This document shows positions 47,767 through 60,000 of a stretch of DNA of 64,000 nt, piece after piece (position 1 is the first letter of the stretch; each line of letters opens with the position of its first letter). The translations under genes were made by a program, and so were the position numbers. The notes beneath the pieces were generated by a model. It did not search any database and was not told where the DNA came from. It was given only the letters and a program-made list of their open reading frames with translations. Source of the DNA: Luscinia megarhynchos (Eukaryota; Chordata; Aves; Passeriformes; Turdidae); contig CM067568.1 in assembly GCA_034336665.1 (NCBI GenBank), positions 37,056,770 through 37,120,769 on the forward strand, given 5' to 3'.

Positions 47767-49314
47767 GCCTGCCCTGTGCGAGCTGTCTGCCCTGTGCGTG
47801 CTGTCTGCCCTGTGCGAGCTGCCTGCCCTGTGCGAGCTGCCTGCCCTGTGCGAGCTGCCTGCCCTGTGCGTGCTGCCTGCCCTGTGCGAGCTGCCTGCCC
47901 TGTGTATGCTGCCTGCCCTGTGCGAGCTGCCTGCCCTGTGCGAGCTGTCTGCCCTGTGCGAGCTGCCTGCCCTGTGCGAGCTGTCTGCCCTGTGCGAGCT
48001 GTCTGCCCTGTGCGAGCTGCCTGCCCTGTGCGAGCTGTCTGCCCTGTGTGAGTTGCCTGCCCTGTGCGAGCTGCCTGCCCCAGTGCGAGCTGCCTGCCCT
48101 GTGCGAGCTGTCTGCCCTAGTGCGTGCTGCCTGCCCTGTGCGAGCTGCCTGCCCCAGCGAGCTGTCTGCCCTGTGCGAGCTGCCTGCCCTGTGCGAGCTG
48201 CCTGCCCTGTGCGTGCTGCCTGCCCTGTGCGAGCTGCCTGCCCTGTGCATGCTGCCTGCCCTGTGCGAGTTGCCTGCCCCAGCGTAGCTGCCTGCCCTGT
48301 GTATGCTGCCCTGCCCCAGCGAGCTGCCTGCCCCAGCGTAGCTGTCTGCCCCAGCGAGCTGTCTGCCCCAGCGAGCTGCCTGCCCTGTGTATGCTGCGCG
48401 TCTCAGCGAGCTGTCTGCCCTGTGTGAGCTGCCTGCCCTGTGCGAGCTGCCTGCCCTGTGTGAGCTGCCTGCCCTGTGTATGCTGCCTGCCCCAGCGAGC
48501 TGCCTGCCCTGTGCATGCTGCCCTGCCCCCAGGCGAGCTGTCTGCCCTGTGCGCTGCCTGCCCCAGCGAGTTGCCTGCCCCAGCGAGCTGCCTACCCTGT
48601 GTATGCTGCCTGCCCCCAGCGAGTTGCCTGCCCCAGCGAGCTGCCTGCCCTGTGTATGCTGCGTGCCCTGCGCGCTGTCTGCCCTGTGCGAGCTGCCTGC
48701 CCTGTGTATGCTGCCTGCCCCAGCGAGCTGTCTGCCCTGTGCGAGCTGTCTGCCCTGTGCGAGTTGCCCGCCCCAGCGTAGCTGCCTGCCCTGTGTATGC
48801 TGCGTGCCCCAGCGAGTTGTCTGCCCTGTGCGAGCTGCCTGCCCTGTGTATGCTGCCTGCCCCAGCGAAGCTGTCTGCCCTGTGCGTGTTGCCTGCCCCA
48901 GCGAAGCTGCCTGCCCTGTGTATGCTGCCTGCCCCAGCGAGTTGCCTGCCCTCTGCGAGCTGCCTGCCCCAGTGCGAGCTGTCTGCTCCCTGTGCGAGCT
49001 GCTGCTGCCCTGTGCGAGCTGCCTGCCCTGTGCGAGCTGTGTGCCCTGTGCGTGCTGCCTGCTCCTGTGCGAGCTGCCCTGCCCCAGGCGAGCTGTGTGC
49101 CCCGTGCGTGCTGCCCTGCCCCAGCGAGCTGCCTGCCCCAGTGCGAGCTGTGTGCCCCGTGCTGCCCTGCCCTGTGCGAGCTGCCTGCCCTGTGCGAGCT
49201 GCCTGCCCTGTGCGTGCTGCCTGCTCTGTGCGAGCTGCCTGCCCTGTGCGAGCTGTCTGCCCTGTGCGAGCTGTCTGCCCTGTGCGAGCTGTCTGCCCTG
49301 TGCGAGCTGCCTGC
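47767..49314. repeat. 1.55-kb 18-bp minisatellite, stop-poor in several frames on both strands
   Basis: About 86 head-to-tail copies of CTGTGCGAGCTGCCTGCC with three main variants: GCGTGC, GTATGC, and a shorter CCCCAGCGAGC-type unit that loses a base. The ends (about 47767-48060 and 49180-49314) are nearly uniform 18-mers. The centre (about 48080-49180) mixes all variants. Because 18 is divisible by three and the unit lacks stops, long frames arise (up to 573 codons on the minus strand), reading as CASCLP-type or GRQLAQ-type hexapeptides. I treat these as artefacts of the array. It lies in GC-rich DNA 5.8-7.3 kb upstream of NKX2-1. Confidence 0.97.
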
Positions 49315-50260
49315 CGCGGCTCCGGCCCTCCCGCGCCCTCGGGGCTGGGCGCACGGGGCCGAGCCCGCTGCGAGTATGCGCGCTGCTGGATAGGCGACTT
49401 TTCCCCCTCGACCTTACCGTGGGGGTAACCAAAGCTCCCTTTTCTTTTTAGTGTCACTTCGGAGTTTGCCTTTTGTTCCCTGCTACCTCTCGCTTCCAAG
49501 GATACGGGCGACTCCCCGCTGGCTCGGGGAAGGGCTAGCGGTTGCAAAGACATCTCATTTAAAAACGACCATGGAGTCCTTTCGACCAGCCCTTGTGGTG
49601 CCCGAGCTTTATTTTCGTGCCGGGGAGAATGGAGTTGTTTGTTTTGCTTTTGTTTTCACAGCAAAACTCGAGGGCAAGTTGCAGGAGGACTGATGGGAAC
49701 CCCCTCCCTTCCTCCTTGCCCCTCGGCTCCCAGAAGGGCCAGGCAGCCGCGCCCCGACGTACCCGGTGTATGACCACGGGAGCCCGGGAACCCGCGCAAA
49801 CGGCGCGGCTTCAGGCGGACCCGTCCGCGGATGCCCTGCTGTCACTGATTTCGGAGTGGCACAGTGCTCTGCCTATTGCCCCCAAATTCTTTTCTGCCTC
49901 CCCTCTGCTCCTCCGTTTGCAGTTTGACCTGAGCTCTCCCAGCGGCTTCAATTCGGAAGGAAGCTGCCCCCTGTCCCATTGTGCCTTTTAACCTGGGCAG
50001 GGCCACCAGCGCAAGGTGGGCGCTGCAGGCGTTGCCCGCCGGGCGGAGGGATGATGCCCCGGGGCCGGAGCCGCGCTCCGCCGGGGCGGAGGGACCTGCA
50101 GCCGCCTCCCTCCGCTGGCCGCCGGGGAAAGCGCAGCCCCGGGCCCGGGCCGAGAGGGCTGCCGCTCACCTGGGCCAGCAGACTTGCTGCTGCTGCTGTC
50201 GAAATTTCACCCCAGCTAAGGCAAAATCATATAAATGAGGAAACAGAACGGGAATTTTCT
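49315..50260. other. CpG-rich flank of the minisatellite
   Basis: GC-rich at 49315-49380 and again at 49740-50180, with AT-richer sequence between. No recognisable coding content. Confidence 0.55.
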
Positions 50261-50906
50261 TAGTTGCCCTTGGGATATAATTACATGGATATTCATCCGT
50301 TTTCACTGTGTGTTTCTCTAAATTTAGGGAGAAGGATTAGCCTCTTTTATTGTTGCTGCAGTTCCTCCTCAACATCTTCCCATAGATGTAGATTTACCTC
50401 TGAGCAAGATTCTTTCCCCTCAGTTGGGGAAAGTGAAATTTGCCTGCTCCTGGATCAAGAGAAACGGTTTAATAATTTGTGCTTTGATCCAAGAGCTTGC
50501 TTTACAGTGGCACAGCCAAATAGTTTCAAATTGTGCTCTTGCTAGTTGATGGTCATATATATAAAAGATTCTCACTCAAAAACTGCCTATTGAGATTGGT
50601 TCTGCCTCTTCCCCAGCTGCTTCCTACCTTTTGAACTTGTCGCTCATGAATGCATCCCATGAGGGCTGCTCTCAGTCCCGGCTCTGCAGGAGCAGCCCAT
50701 TTGCCCCATGCTCTTCTCTGAGTGTGGGAAGTGCAGATGCAGTGCCATCCAGGACTGAAGCCCTTGGAGGTAGAGCAGACATGAATCAATGAGCTGGCCT
50801 GGTAGGGCCAGAGTGAACCCAACTGCCCACTCAGAGTGGTAGGTGGTTTGTTTATTTGTTATGTGAGCCTTAAAAATCAACATTTCTCAAGTCTTAAAAA
50901 ACCCAG

Positions 50907-50940
50907 CCAACCAACCAACTAACCAACCAACCAACCAACC
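50907..50940. repeat. (AACC)n microsatellite
   Basis: About eight CCAA/CCAACT units in an A/C-only tract. Confidence 0.85.
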
Positions 50941-51672
50941 CAAAAAACCACAATCGATGTTGCTTTGTTTTTCTTCTGTTCCTGTCCTGGAAGACAGGAC
51001 ATAGAAATCTCCTAAGCAGAGAAGTCCATTTCAGAAGCCCAAGGGCAAACCTAGGTATGTTTCAGAAGCCCACCCATTTTTCATTTAATGGGAACCAGTG
51101 TCTCTGGGCAGATCATGCCCTCAGTCTGGCTAGTACAACTGGTAGCTCTAGTTAAAAGCTGGTGTAAAAAGCTGCAGCACAAAGGAAGCCATTTGTAGCT
51201 AAACTTGACAATGAACTTTATTGGTCCTCCTACCAAGCCCATTAACATAGCTCTACACTCTGCAGCATTATTTCTGAGGCTGGGTTTTGTTAACCAGTTA
51301 CTGATGTACGTATATGGTCCAGAGTGCTGATTTAACAGGTGCATTCCTCTTGCCAGGAAAGGGTTTAATTCAGTTACCAGTTTCAGCTAGCTCAGTTTCA
51401 AATGCCAGTCTTTCAAGAGTTTCCTGCTGTAAATAGTTTATTGTACAGTGGGTTGGATATATGCATGGCATACATATCAGGAAAGGCTCCTCTTGAGCCA
51501 TGAGACCCGTGCCAGGAATTTCACAACTCTGACAACAGCTCCCATCATCTCTAAGTCTGTAGGTCAGGCGTCTAGAACCAGAACAAGTTCTGTCAGCAGC
51601 ACTACCCTGCAATACTCCATCTTTCAAAGAGTCTGCTCTAAAAGCGAGTCCACAATGGCACCTGTATACAGT

Positions 51673-51694
51673 ATAATTGTAATTGTAATTGTAA
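51673..51694. repeat. (TAATTG)n hexamer repeat
   Basis: Three to four TAATTG units. The repeat is flanked on both sides by the same TGGCACCTGTA word (about 51658 and 51706), so it lies inside a short imperfect duplication. Confidence 0.8.
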
Positions 51695-54600
51695 TACAAT
51701 ACAGTGGCACCTGTATTGTCATATGCAGCAGAGTTCCTGTATTTTATACAAGAAATGAAATGGGGGATAGTTGCATGAGTTACATGAGTAACTCATAGTT
51801 AAATGATAATTAAATGAATTACAACTACTTGCAGCACCAAATTACTTCTGGGGCGAATAGGCATCAGTGTTTTTCTGAAACTGCATGCACCCCATGTCTT
51901 TGCTCAAAAACTGTAATTTTCACTCTGCCAAATATGTTTGTTTATATGAATTGCACAGTGCAAAATATAGGACGTTTTTCTTGCCAAGGGTTCATCAAAA
52001 TCTTTCACCTTTTTCCTTGTCCCCAGAAGAACCAGTAACCCAGAAAAAAAAATTAAAAAATGGAAAGAGATCTCTCACTCTTGCAACTATGTGAACAACA
52101 GAGCTGCTCCTGAATGAGCTGGCTCTTACTGTAACCAGCTGATGTCCATGTCTTCCTCTGTTTTGTCCCAGCAGCAACCTCTCTTCTCTTTGGTTTTCCA
52201 TTGGCAGGATTCTTTGGCTCCCATACTTCTAGGGGATGGGTAGCACAGTACCACTTGCAACAAAGTGTTTATTGAAAGGTTTCCCAGATTTAACAAAAGA
52301 TGGGCTCAGTCTTGCAGAACCTTTCTTTCTGGACTTGATCAGCAAGAAGGAAAGTAAGTAGTCCAGCTTGAGGTTCAGTTGGGTTGAAAGAGCAAGACCT
52401 GGGAAGCAAAACTAAAGCCTCTTTGTATTGTAACCTTAAAAATACACCAAACAAATTTCTGAAGGTCCAGAAGTATTTTATCTTTGAATTAGAACAGCAC
52501 TTTCCATTCAAATAGAAATCCTAAAACATATGCTAAAACAAGTCCTTGCTAGCAGCTCTATTTTCTATTTTCCCAGACATTAGTCATTATTAACATTGTA
52601 GTACAGAAGAGTCTCCATGTAGCAAGATTATCTTCTAAATTACTTTGAATGATAGACATAATGAAGTTAAAAATTTCACTTATCTTTGCCCTGTCATAAA
52701 TGAAAGCACATATTATACTTATTCAAAAAATAGCTGACCATAGAATTAGGTTCAAGTTACATTTTCAATGTAGAAATGTTTATGCTGAAAAAGCCTAGAT
52801 ACTTTCTTGAAAGTAGTTTAATCATGTAAAATACTCCATTAATGGATTTTGACTACTATTCAGTTTTTAAAATAATGTCCCTTATAATTAGTTGTTTTAT
52901 CATTCCTTTATGAGCCTTGCTTATTTTAAATTCCAGGGAAAGAAGGCTGCTAAGCTGATATAATGAGATAATATCCTTCACTAGCATAAGTAAGGCTACG
53001 AGATGGACTGCTACCCACATTGGTAATTATACATGCTCTATTTCCACAACTGGAACCAGAATGAATGCTCTACAGCATTTTACTCTCTCTGAATAACATT
53101 AACTGAAAAAAACCAAGTGAGTAACTTGTTTACGTATTAGTGTTGGAGGAAACAACCTGAGCTGCCTGTCCTTGAGTCTGTGGAGTCAAACTCATTTAGC
53201 ACTTAGCACAGGACTAAGGAGGAAGCCATTTTACCACCTACACACACAACAAGTGTGCCAGCTCTGCCACTCCACAGAGGTGCCAGGGTTCTATATACCC
53301 TGGGAAGGGACCAGACAGCAGAGAGAGCATCACAGATTTGTCCAGTTGTGAGATACAAGCTTCATAGTGGAACAAAAGTGACACTTCCATCCCGTCTTGT
53401 CTGCATGAGCTCAAAACACTCTGTGAATAACAGAAGTTTCAGGGTGAGAGACTATTTTGATGTGTTATAAGAGGCAAAGATGTAGCCCATGGTCATACGG
53501 ACAATAGATGGGTCCAAATCACCTTCTAGAAATCTTTTCTGACGAAGGAAGGGTTGCAAATCCAGACATTGCCTGACTGGCCACACTGACCTCACTGGTA
53601 GCACAACTTAGAGCAGTTTGCTGCTGAGGCTGAGAGGCAGAACTTATGGTTAAAAGCACATTCACAGTCAGAGCAGCTCAGTGCTGCAGACAAATGAAGC
53701 CCTCAGTGGACCCTGTGCTTGCACTGGCTACAAAGCAGCTAAAAACATTTTGAGAGGAAAACTGCCATGGTAGCCCAGCAGTTCCACAGTCCCTCCTTGT
53801 GTGGCTGCAAGCAGGGCTGCCCATGGTGCCTCAGGAGCATACACACTGCCATCACCTGCAGGCAGGGGTCCACCCTGCCATTTGGCCTGGGACTCTGCTG
53901 GAGTGAGAAATAAGGAGGCATTTAAATTCCGTGGGAAGAGTCTCTGGTGCTTACAACATTTAAAGCTTGCACTGCAAAACCTATCAAAGAGTACTTGCTT
54001 TTCATTATAGGATTTTGGTGCTTTTGCAGTGGAAATACTTGGTCCTGAATGCAGCCTGGAAATATCAAATGGAAATACATATTACATGAAGTAGAGGTTT
54101 CCAAACAGATCTTTCTATGGGTACTTTTTGCTGCAGTAGCCCTTGCTGATGGCAGGGATGGCAGCTGAAGCTCTTGGCATTAACTGTGTCCAGGGCTCTG
54201 ACAGCAATTGGTGGCTGCCAGCACTGACTGTACCAGAACTGTGCCTTGTTCCACCTCCTGATCCTCAGCCTCTCATCAACCCTCTCCCAGCACCAGGATG
54301 ACAATCACCAGCCAGTCTGCATTTCTTCCCCTTCCTCCCATGCCCCTTTCAGAGCTGACCAGCTCTGGCAGTGTACAGGAGCTGGCTTTGGTGGCAGAGG
54401 CTGTGCAACAGCTTGCAAGCAGGTACCAGCCTCACAGCTGAACACCTTTCTTGCATAACACACAGCAGTGTGAGCACCAACAGTATTGCACAGGCTGCTG
54501 AATCTTCGTGCCCAGGAAAACCACAGATTAAAGCAACCAACCATTTCAGCAAAAAGAAAAAAAGGTGTGTGAAATGTTTGTATATCCGCAAAATTTTGGG

Positions 54601-55581
54601 TTCTGTAGAAACTTTTCAATGGATTTTGGATGCTCAGCTCTCCATGGCCTGTTCCTTGCAAGGCATAATACTTTGCTGAATGTGCAGCTCCTTCAATTGC
54701 TGGGCTTCTCTAAATTTTCCTTTTCTGACTAAATCATTATGTACCCTGCATTTATCAAAAATGGCTAGAAATACAGGACTTTGCCTTTCTCTCAATCTGC
54801 ATGTCATTCCTTTACAAAGCTTGAAAATATTTTTCCTCTGGTATTTATTCATTTTGCTGTGCTGTATATCCAATTAGACTATTCTGCTGCATTCAGAAAT
54901 GAGAACAGTTCCACCTCCCACTCATCCAGCTCCATTTCTCTTCAGTTTCATTTCCCCCAGGGTCACTGTTAGGTGATGATATGCAGTAATGTCCCCAGTG
55001 AGGTGCTGTTTCCATTAGCTTTCCCCTTCAGAGGTGGTCAGAGGTCTGGATTCTTATATGATTTGTTTTCTTGGCTACTTGGAAAATAAGATTCAGTTCT
55101 GATCCCTCCTCTAAATGGATATGCTTAATTTTCTGTGTTTCTTCCTTTTCTAGTAAGGCAGTGTCTTTTACCTCTGATTTTAAAACAAGAAGTACGTTTT
55201 TGTGCATGAATTTTTAAATCAGCATTCAATACAATTTATATAAAATGGCTATAAAAGGAGGAAGAAATCACATGGCAGAACATAACATGCACATCTATAT
55301 ACACATATTTAGAAGATCACAGAAAATGCTTTCAAACACATCTACATGAAATGCATTGAGAAAGCAAAAAATACCTCTTCCTGTGGAGCACAGTATCTTC
55401 TGTAGATGAATAAATGTGTAAGCTCCATAATAAATGATGAAGTCTGTTCAGCAGGTATAAACTTTGCTGAATCAAACATGATCCAACACCCAATGTGCTT
55501 TGAGGGAAGAGAGGGAATGACAAGCCAAACATAGTAGTTTTCCATTCTTCTTTCAATAAAGGGTCATTTGAAAGTTTATAT

Positions 55582-55625
55582 TCTGAAATGGCAATGATTT
55601 TTCTCTGAAATGGCAATGTTTTTCT
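55582..55625. repeat. 22-bp tandem duplication
   Basis: Two adjacent copies beginning TCTGAAATGGCAATG, the second differing by one or two bases. Confidence 0.85.
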
Positions 55626-56041
55626 CTTAATGAGATTTTGACATGTGTAATGCCTCGTTGCACTTTACCTTGCTAGATACTAAAGTTAGTATTACTTGGT
55701 AGCCTTATGTTTACACTTCACACCACTTGAGGCCCATGGTAGGGCTTTGTGAGAGAAGCTGGAGACAAATGGCTCTGTACTTCACCACCATGGACCTTGA
55801 ATAAACTGCTGTGGAAGTAGGTCTGGGGACAAATTAGGGCAAGCACCCCAGGGGAATCTGTAGCTCAGAAATATGGAAGAAAATGTTTGGACATGCAGTG
55901 ACTCTTACTGAAAAATCAGAATTATTGCCCACATTGTCAAACCATCATATCTGGGGTGAATTTCAATCACTGGTTGGATTTCTTTCACCTAGTTTTGTTG
56001 CTCTTTCTATATTTACATTGCAAATTTTATTTCCTACATTA

Positions 56042-57098
56042 TGTAATGGGCTGATCCTGGCTGGATGTCTAGCACCCACCAAAGCTGCTCCATCACACCC
56101 CTCCTCACCTAGCCAGGGGTGAGAAAAAATACTACGAGAGGCTCTTGGGTTGAGATAAGGACAGGAGGGGATCACTCACCAATTATTTTCATGAGTGAAA
56201 CCAACTCACATTGGGGAAATTAACTGAATTTATTACAGCAAATCAGAACAGGATAATGAGAAGTGAACCCAAATCTTAAAAATTCCCACCTTATCCCTAC
56301 CCCTCCCTCCTTTACAGGCCTAACTTTATTCCCAAGCTTCTCTGTCTTCTCCCCTTCAGAAGTGCAGAGGGATGGCATTGGGGTTCACTGCTGCTGCTTC
56401 CCTCTCAGGGGAAGGACCTTCACACCCATCCCCTCCTCCAGAATGTGGTTTATCCCACAGGAGACAGTCCTCCATGAACTTCTCCAAGGTGAGTCCTTCC
56501 CACAGACTGCTGTTCTTCACAGACTGCTCCGGTATGGGTCACCAGTCCTTGGAGCAAACCTGCTCCAGCGTGGGCTCCTCTCTCCACAGGTCCTGCCAGG
56601 ATCCTGCTGCATTGTGACTTCCCATGGGGCCACAGCCTCCTTTGGGCACCCACCTGCTCCAGGGGCTGCAGGTGATTCTCTGTTCCACTGTGAGCCCCCA
56701 TGGGCTGCAGGGGCACGTCCTATCTCACCATGGTCTGCACTGGAGGCTGCAGGGAATCTCTGCTCTGGTGCCTGGAGCACCTCCTGCCCCTCCTTCTTCA
56801 CTGACCTTGGTGTCTGCAGAGTGGTTGCTTTCACATATTCTCAGTCCTCTGTTCTCTGGTTGCAATTTGCTTCTGCCTTTTCTTAACTTTTTTTCCTTCC
56901 TTCTTAACCATGATATTCCCAAGGTGCTACCACTGTCGCTGATGGGTTTGACCTTGGCCAGTGCTGGGTCTCCCTTGGACCTGGCTGGCCCTGGCCCTGT
57001 TCAACATAGCTGGGGCTTTTAGCAGCTTCTCACAGGAGCTCCCTCTGTAGCCTCCCCCCACTCCCTGCTACCAAATATTTTATTGCAAACCCAATGAA
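56042..57098 (-). mobile_element. Endogenous retrovirus solo LTR, minus orientation
   Basis: About 1.05 kb that I recognise from memory as an LTR family abundant in bird, especially passerine, genomes. Landmarks in minus orientation are an ATTGGGTTTGC start region, GGAGCA/TGCTCC-type internal repeats, a polyadenylation signal AATAAA (rc of 56229-56234) and a GTGAGTGATC block near the 3' end. On the plus strand it begins TGTAATGGG at 56042. No gag, pol or env coding sequence flanks it, so it looks like a solo LTR. CTACATT occurs just outside both ends (56034-56040 and 57105-57111) but not abutting the right end, so a target duplication is only possible. The reading frame inside it (about 56263-56886, plus) is not a gene. 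Confidence 0.75.
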
Positions 57099-60000
57099 AC
57101 TTATCTACATTTAACTAAATAAAGACCCATGTATAGATATTACATTATAATTAAAGAGGGAAAGTTTACAGCTGGATTAAATCATATGATTTTCAGTAGA
57201 TTTTTTTTTTAATTGTCACCTTTTTCTTTTGAGCAAAACCTAATTTAAACTCCTTAGGGGACTTTGCCACATTTTTGTCTGCCCTTCAGGGCATATCTTT
57301 GGATATCTTTGCCCATTTGTATTGTTAATTAAACCTGATGTTATAAAAAATTGAATTTTCTCTCCCAAAAATCTTCTTTTCTCTGCCTCAATACAGAAGT
57401 GGAGAAAGTCTTAGATGTCAAGTTTTTTTCAGAGGCAGAAATTTCACCAGAACTTTGTTGTTTAGATAAATGGCCTGAATTCAGGAAGAGTATAAAATTC
57501 TTCTGTAGAAGAGAAATTTCAGTTTGCAATAATCTCTGAGTAAAAAAAGAAAACCAATTGATCTGAATTCTTAAAATAATTTTCATTAGGTAAAAGTCTA
57601 TGTGAAAATCTAATAGTCTGCTTCCTTCTGGGGAGGAGAAAGTTGCAGAAAAAAACTCTGTACACCTGAACATCAAATACTGGACAGAACTCTGCTCCAT
57701 CACACAGTCTAAGCAGTTGACACAAGTGTTCTCTTGTATGAAAAACTAATGCTCATGTATATAGTTGATTAGGGTGAGAATGGGAAATCAGTGGTGTCTC
57801 CACAGCAGGACTTACTGGGTCTTATTTAGCATCAGGAATGTTATGACTGCTTTCCAGGCACTGAAAGGTGTCTGACCTGCCTTGGCCAATCAATGTCCAC
57901 ATTTGTTACCTGTCAGAGAAGAGTTTAATCCTTAGCCATTAGGGAGGTTTGTATCCAAAGCCCAACATCGATTAGATTCTTACATTAGAAGACAGAGAGG
58001 TGGAAATCAATGTAGCTGGGAAACAGCTTGAACAAAATTTTAGGCAGCAGCTATAGGAACTACATTCTACCCATCTCTGTTTATAGACACCCTCATAAAA
58101 GAGAAGATCTGCAGAACTCTTTTGAGCAGTAGAGAGTCTGATTGAGCCATATTGTGTCATTGCATTAGAAAACCTTCAAATAATCATTACACTGAGCTGA
58201 CTACATATTTGTCACTGCTGAGGCAAGACTGAGGCATTGCCACAGGCAAGAATCTGTCTGGGCAGTAGCCCTTGTTTCCCAAAGGAATGTTCCTGTGTCT
58301 TGTGAAGTCACCTCAAATGCAGCACCAGAGACTGTCATGGCATTGCAGAATTCAGCATAGAAAATGTAGCAGACACATCATGTGGACCTTGGGACTTTTT
58401 AAATGCATCATTCTCTCTCTACTGGTTAAAATAATTGAATAAAAAGTGGTAGTGTTTTTCTTTTTAGCCATTGTTCCCTCTATGCATATCTGTTTCCTTC
58501 AGTGTTTTTGGCAGTATTCTTGACTTTTACTTTAAAGATACTCTTCCAAAATGTTTGGTCCTCAACAGGGCATCAGATTGCCTTTAGCTTTTTAGTCTCT
58601 TATTGAAAAACCAAAATTCACTGTTTCCATATGAGATGGACATTACCCTTTTATTTGGTGAATAAGACCATTCTGTATAATCAGTTTTAAACAGAGAATT
58701 ATGAAGAACTCTGGATAAGACAACACATAGACACAATATAAACCATCACAAAACCTCTGCAAGCTTAAATTTACTATTACAATATAAAATTAATCTGTTT
58801 CTTGTTTTCAAGTCAACAGCTCCAGAGACGCAGAAGTTTTCTTTTTTCCACAGGAAATGTTTTCTCTCAACTTTTTTGATGAGCTTTATTCTTTGTATAC
58901 TGCAATATCTCTGTTTGGATTAGTTATCTGAATGGATAACTAACAAGGATTTTCAAACCTTCCAGTCTTTATATGCATGCATAACTTCTACTGATAGCAC
59001 AAGTTTGAGAAAAAGTAGAGATTTGGAATTGACCAGGTGGTGACCTGGTAGTGACCAGTGACATAATCATTCTTTTAAATGCAACCCAGTGAATCAAATT
59101 TCTTCTGTCTCTGTCTCTTCCTTCATCTGTTACTTTCCGTTTCTAAGCCTCATCCTTCCTTTTTCATCTGCATGGATGGATGTTCTCTCTCTCTCTCTTT
59201 TTTTTCTTCGTTTTTTCCAGAGAGCTGAGGAGACCAAGTAATAGTCCAGGAGAAGACAATTTTATGACTATGAAGCACACCAGTATATTTCCATTCCAAA
59301 CCCATTTGCATATCCACTTGTTGTAAGAAACCTGCAGAACTGATGAACTAGGAGAAAAGGAACCAAGGAGAAAGTGGCATATATGAGTAAAAGCCATTTT
59401 GGAGGCGCAGATTTTTTCAGCTGCTCAATGAGTGCACGAGCTGTTCAAAGGGTCTCTGACTGGTCTGGAAAGTAGAAAGCCTGGAGGTTTCTCTCCAGCC
59501 ATTTGTGCGGGGGAAGAGGCATTCTAGGAGGTTGAGACATGCTGAGGAGACAATGGAGCATTGCAACATGTGTTTCTCTGGCATCCACTCTTCCCCAGGG
59601 GTATCCCCCATGGGTCCCCAGTGTATGCATCTGATGTGCAGCTTTTGGATTGACTCTAGGTGAGGTAGCTGCTGTTTGTGTCCATTCACCTAAACTCCAA
59701 CCTAGCTGTCCTCAGATAGTCTGGAAATCTGGTCATAAATAGCTCATTATCCTGCTCACATTGCCCAGGAGGCACCTGACAAGGTGAGGAGATGGTATGG
59801 CTGACTCTGAGCCAGCAGTCTGATGAAATACAACTTGTAGCAAACAGAGGCTTCCACAGAGACTTAGGGGACAATACTCCTTTTGGCTGCCATTTGTCAA
59901 GACAAGATTTTTATGGAGCACTGGGGGAAAATGAGCCTTCTCCATTGTCTGAGACAACTCAGTGTGGCTGAAGCTTTCCCTGAGTGTTTGAATAAAAAAA

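Larger units (their letters stand above)
50261..56041. other. Intergenic sequence, no gene recognised
   Basis: Moderately AT-rich. Short reading frames show no known domain. Small repeats are listed separately. A good TATA-like CTATAAAAGG sits at about 55249-55258 with nothing recognisable downstream. Confidence 0.5.

Noticed and set aside
47711..49432. 573-codon minus-strand reading frame (and 434- and 354-codon plus frames)
   Set aside because: They are translations of the 18-bp minisatellite, with no domain, no splice context and open frames on both strands.
56263..56886. 207-codon plus reading frame
   Set aside because: It lies inside a minus-oriented LTR, antisense to the element, with no retroviral or cellular domain.
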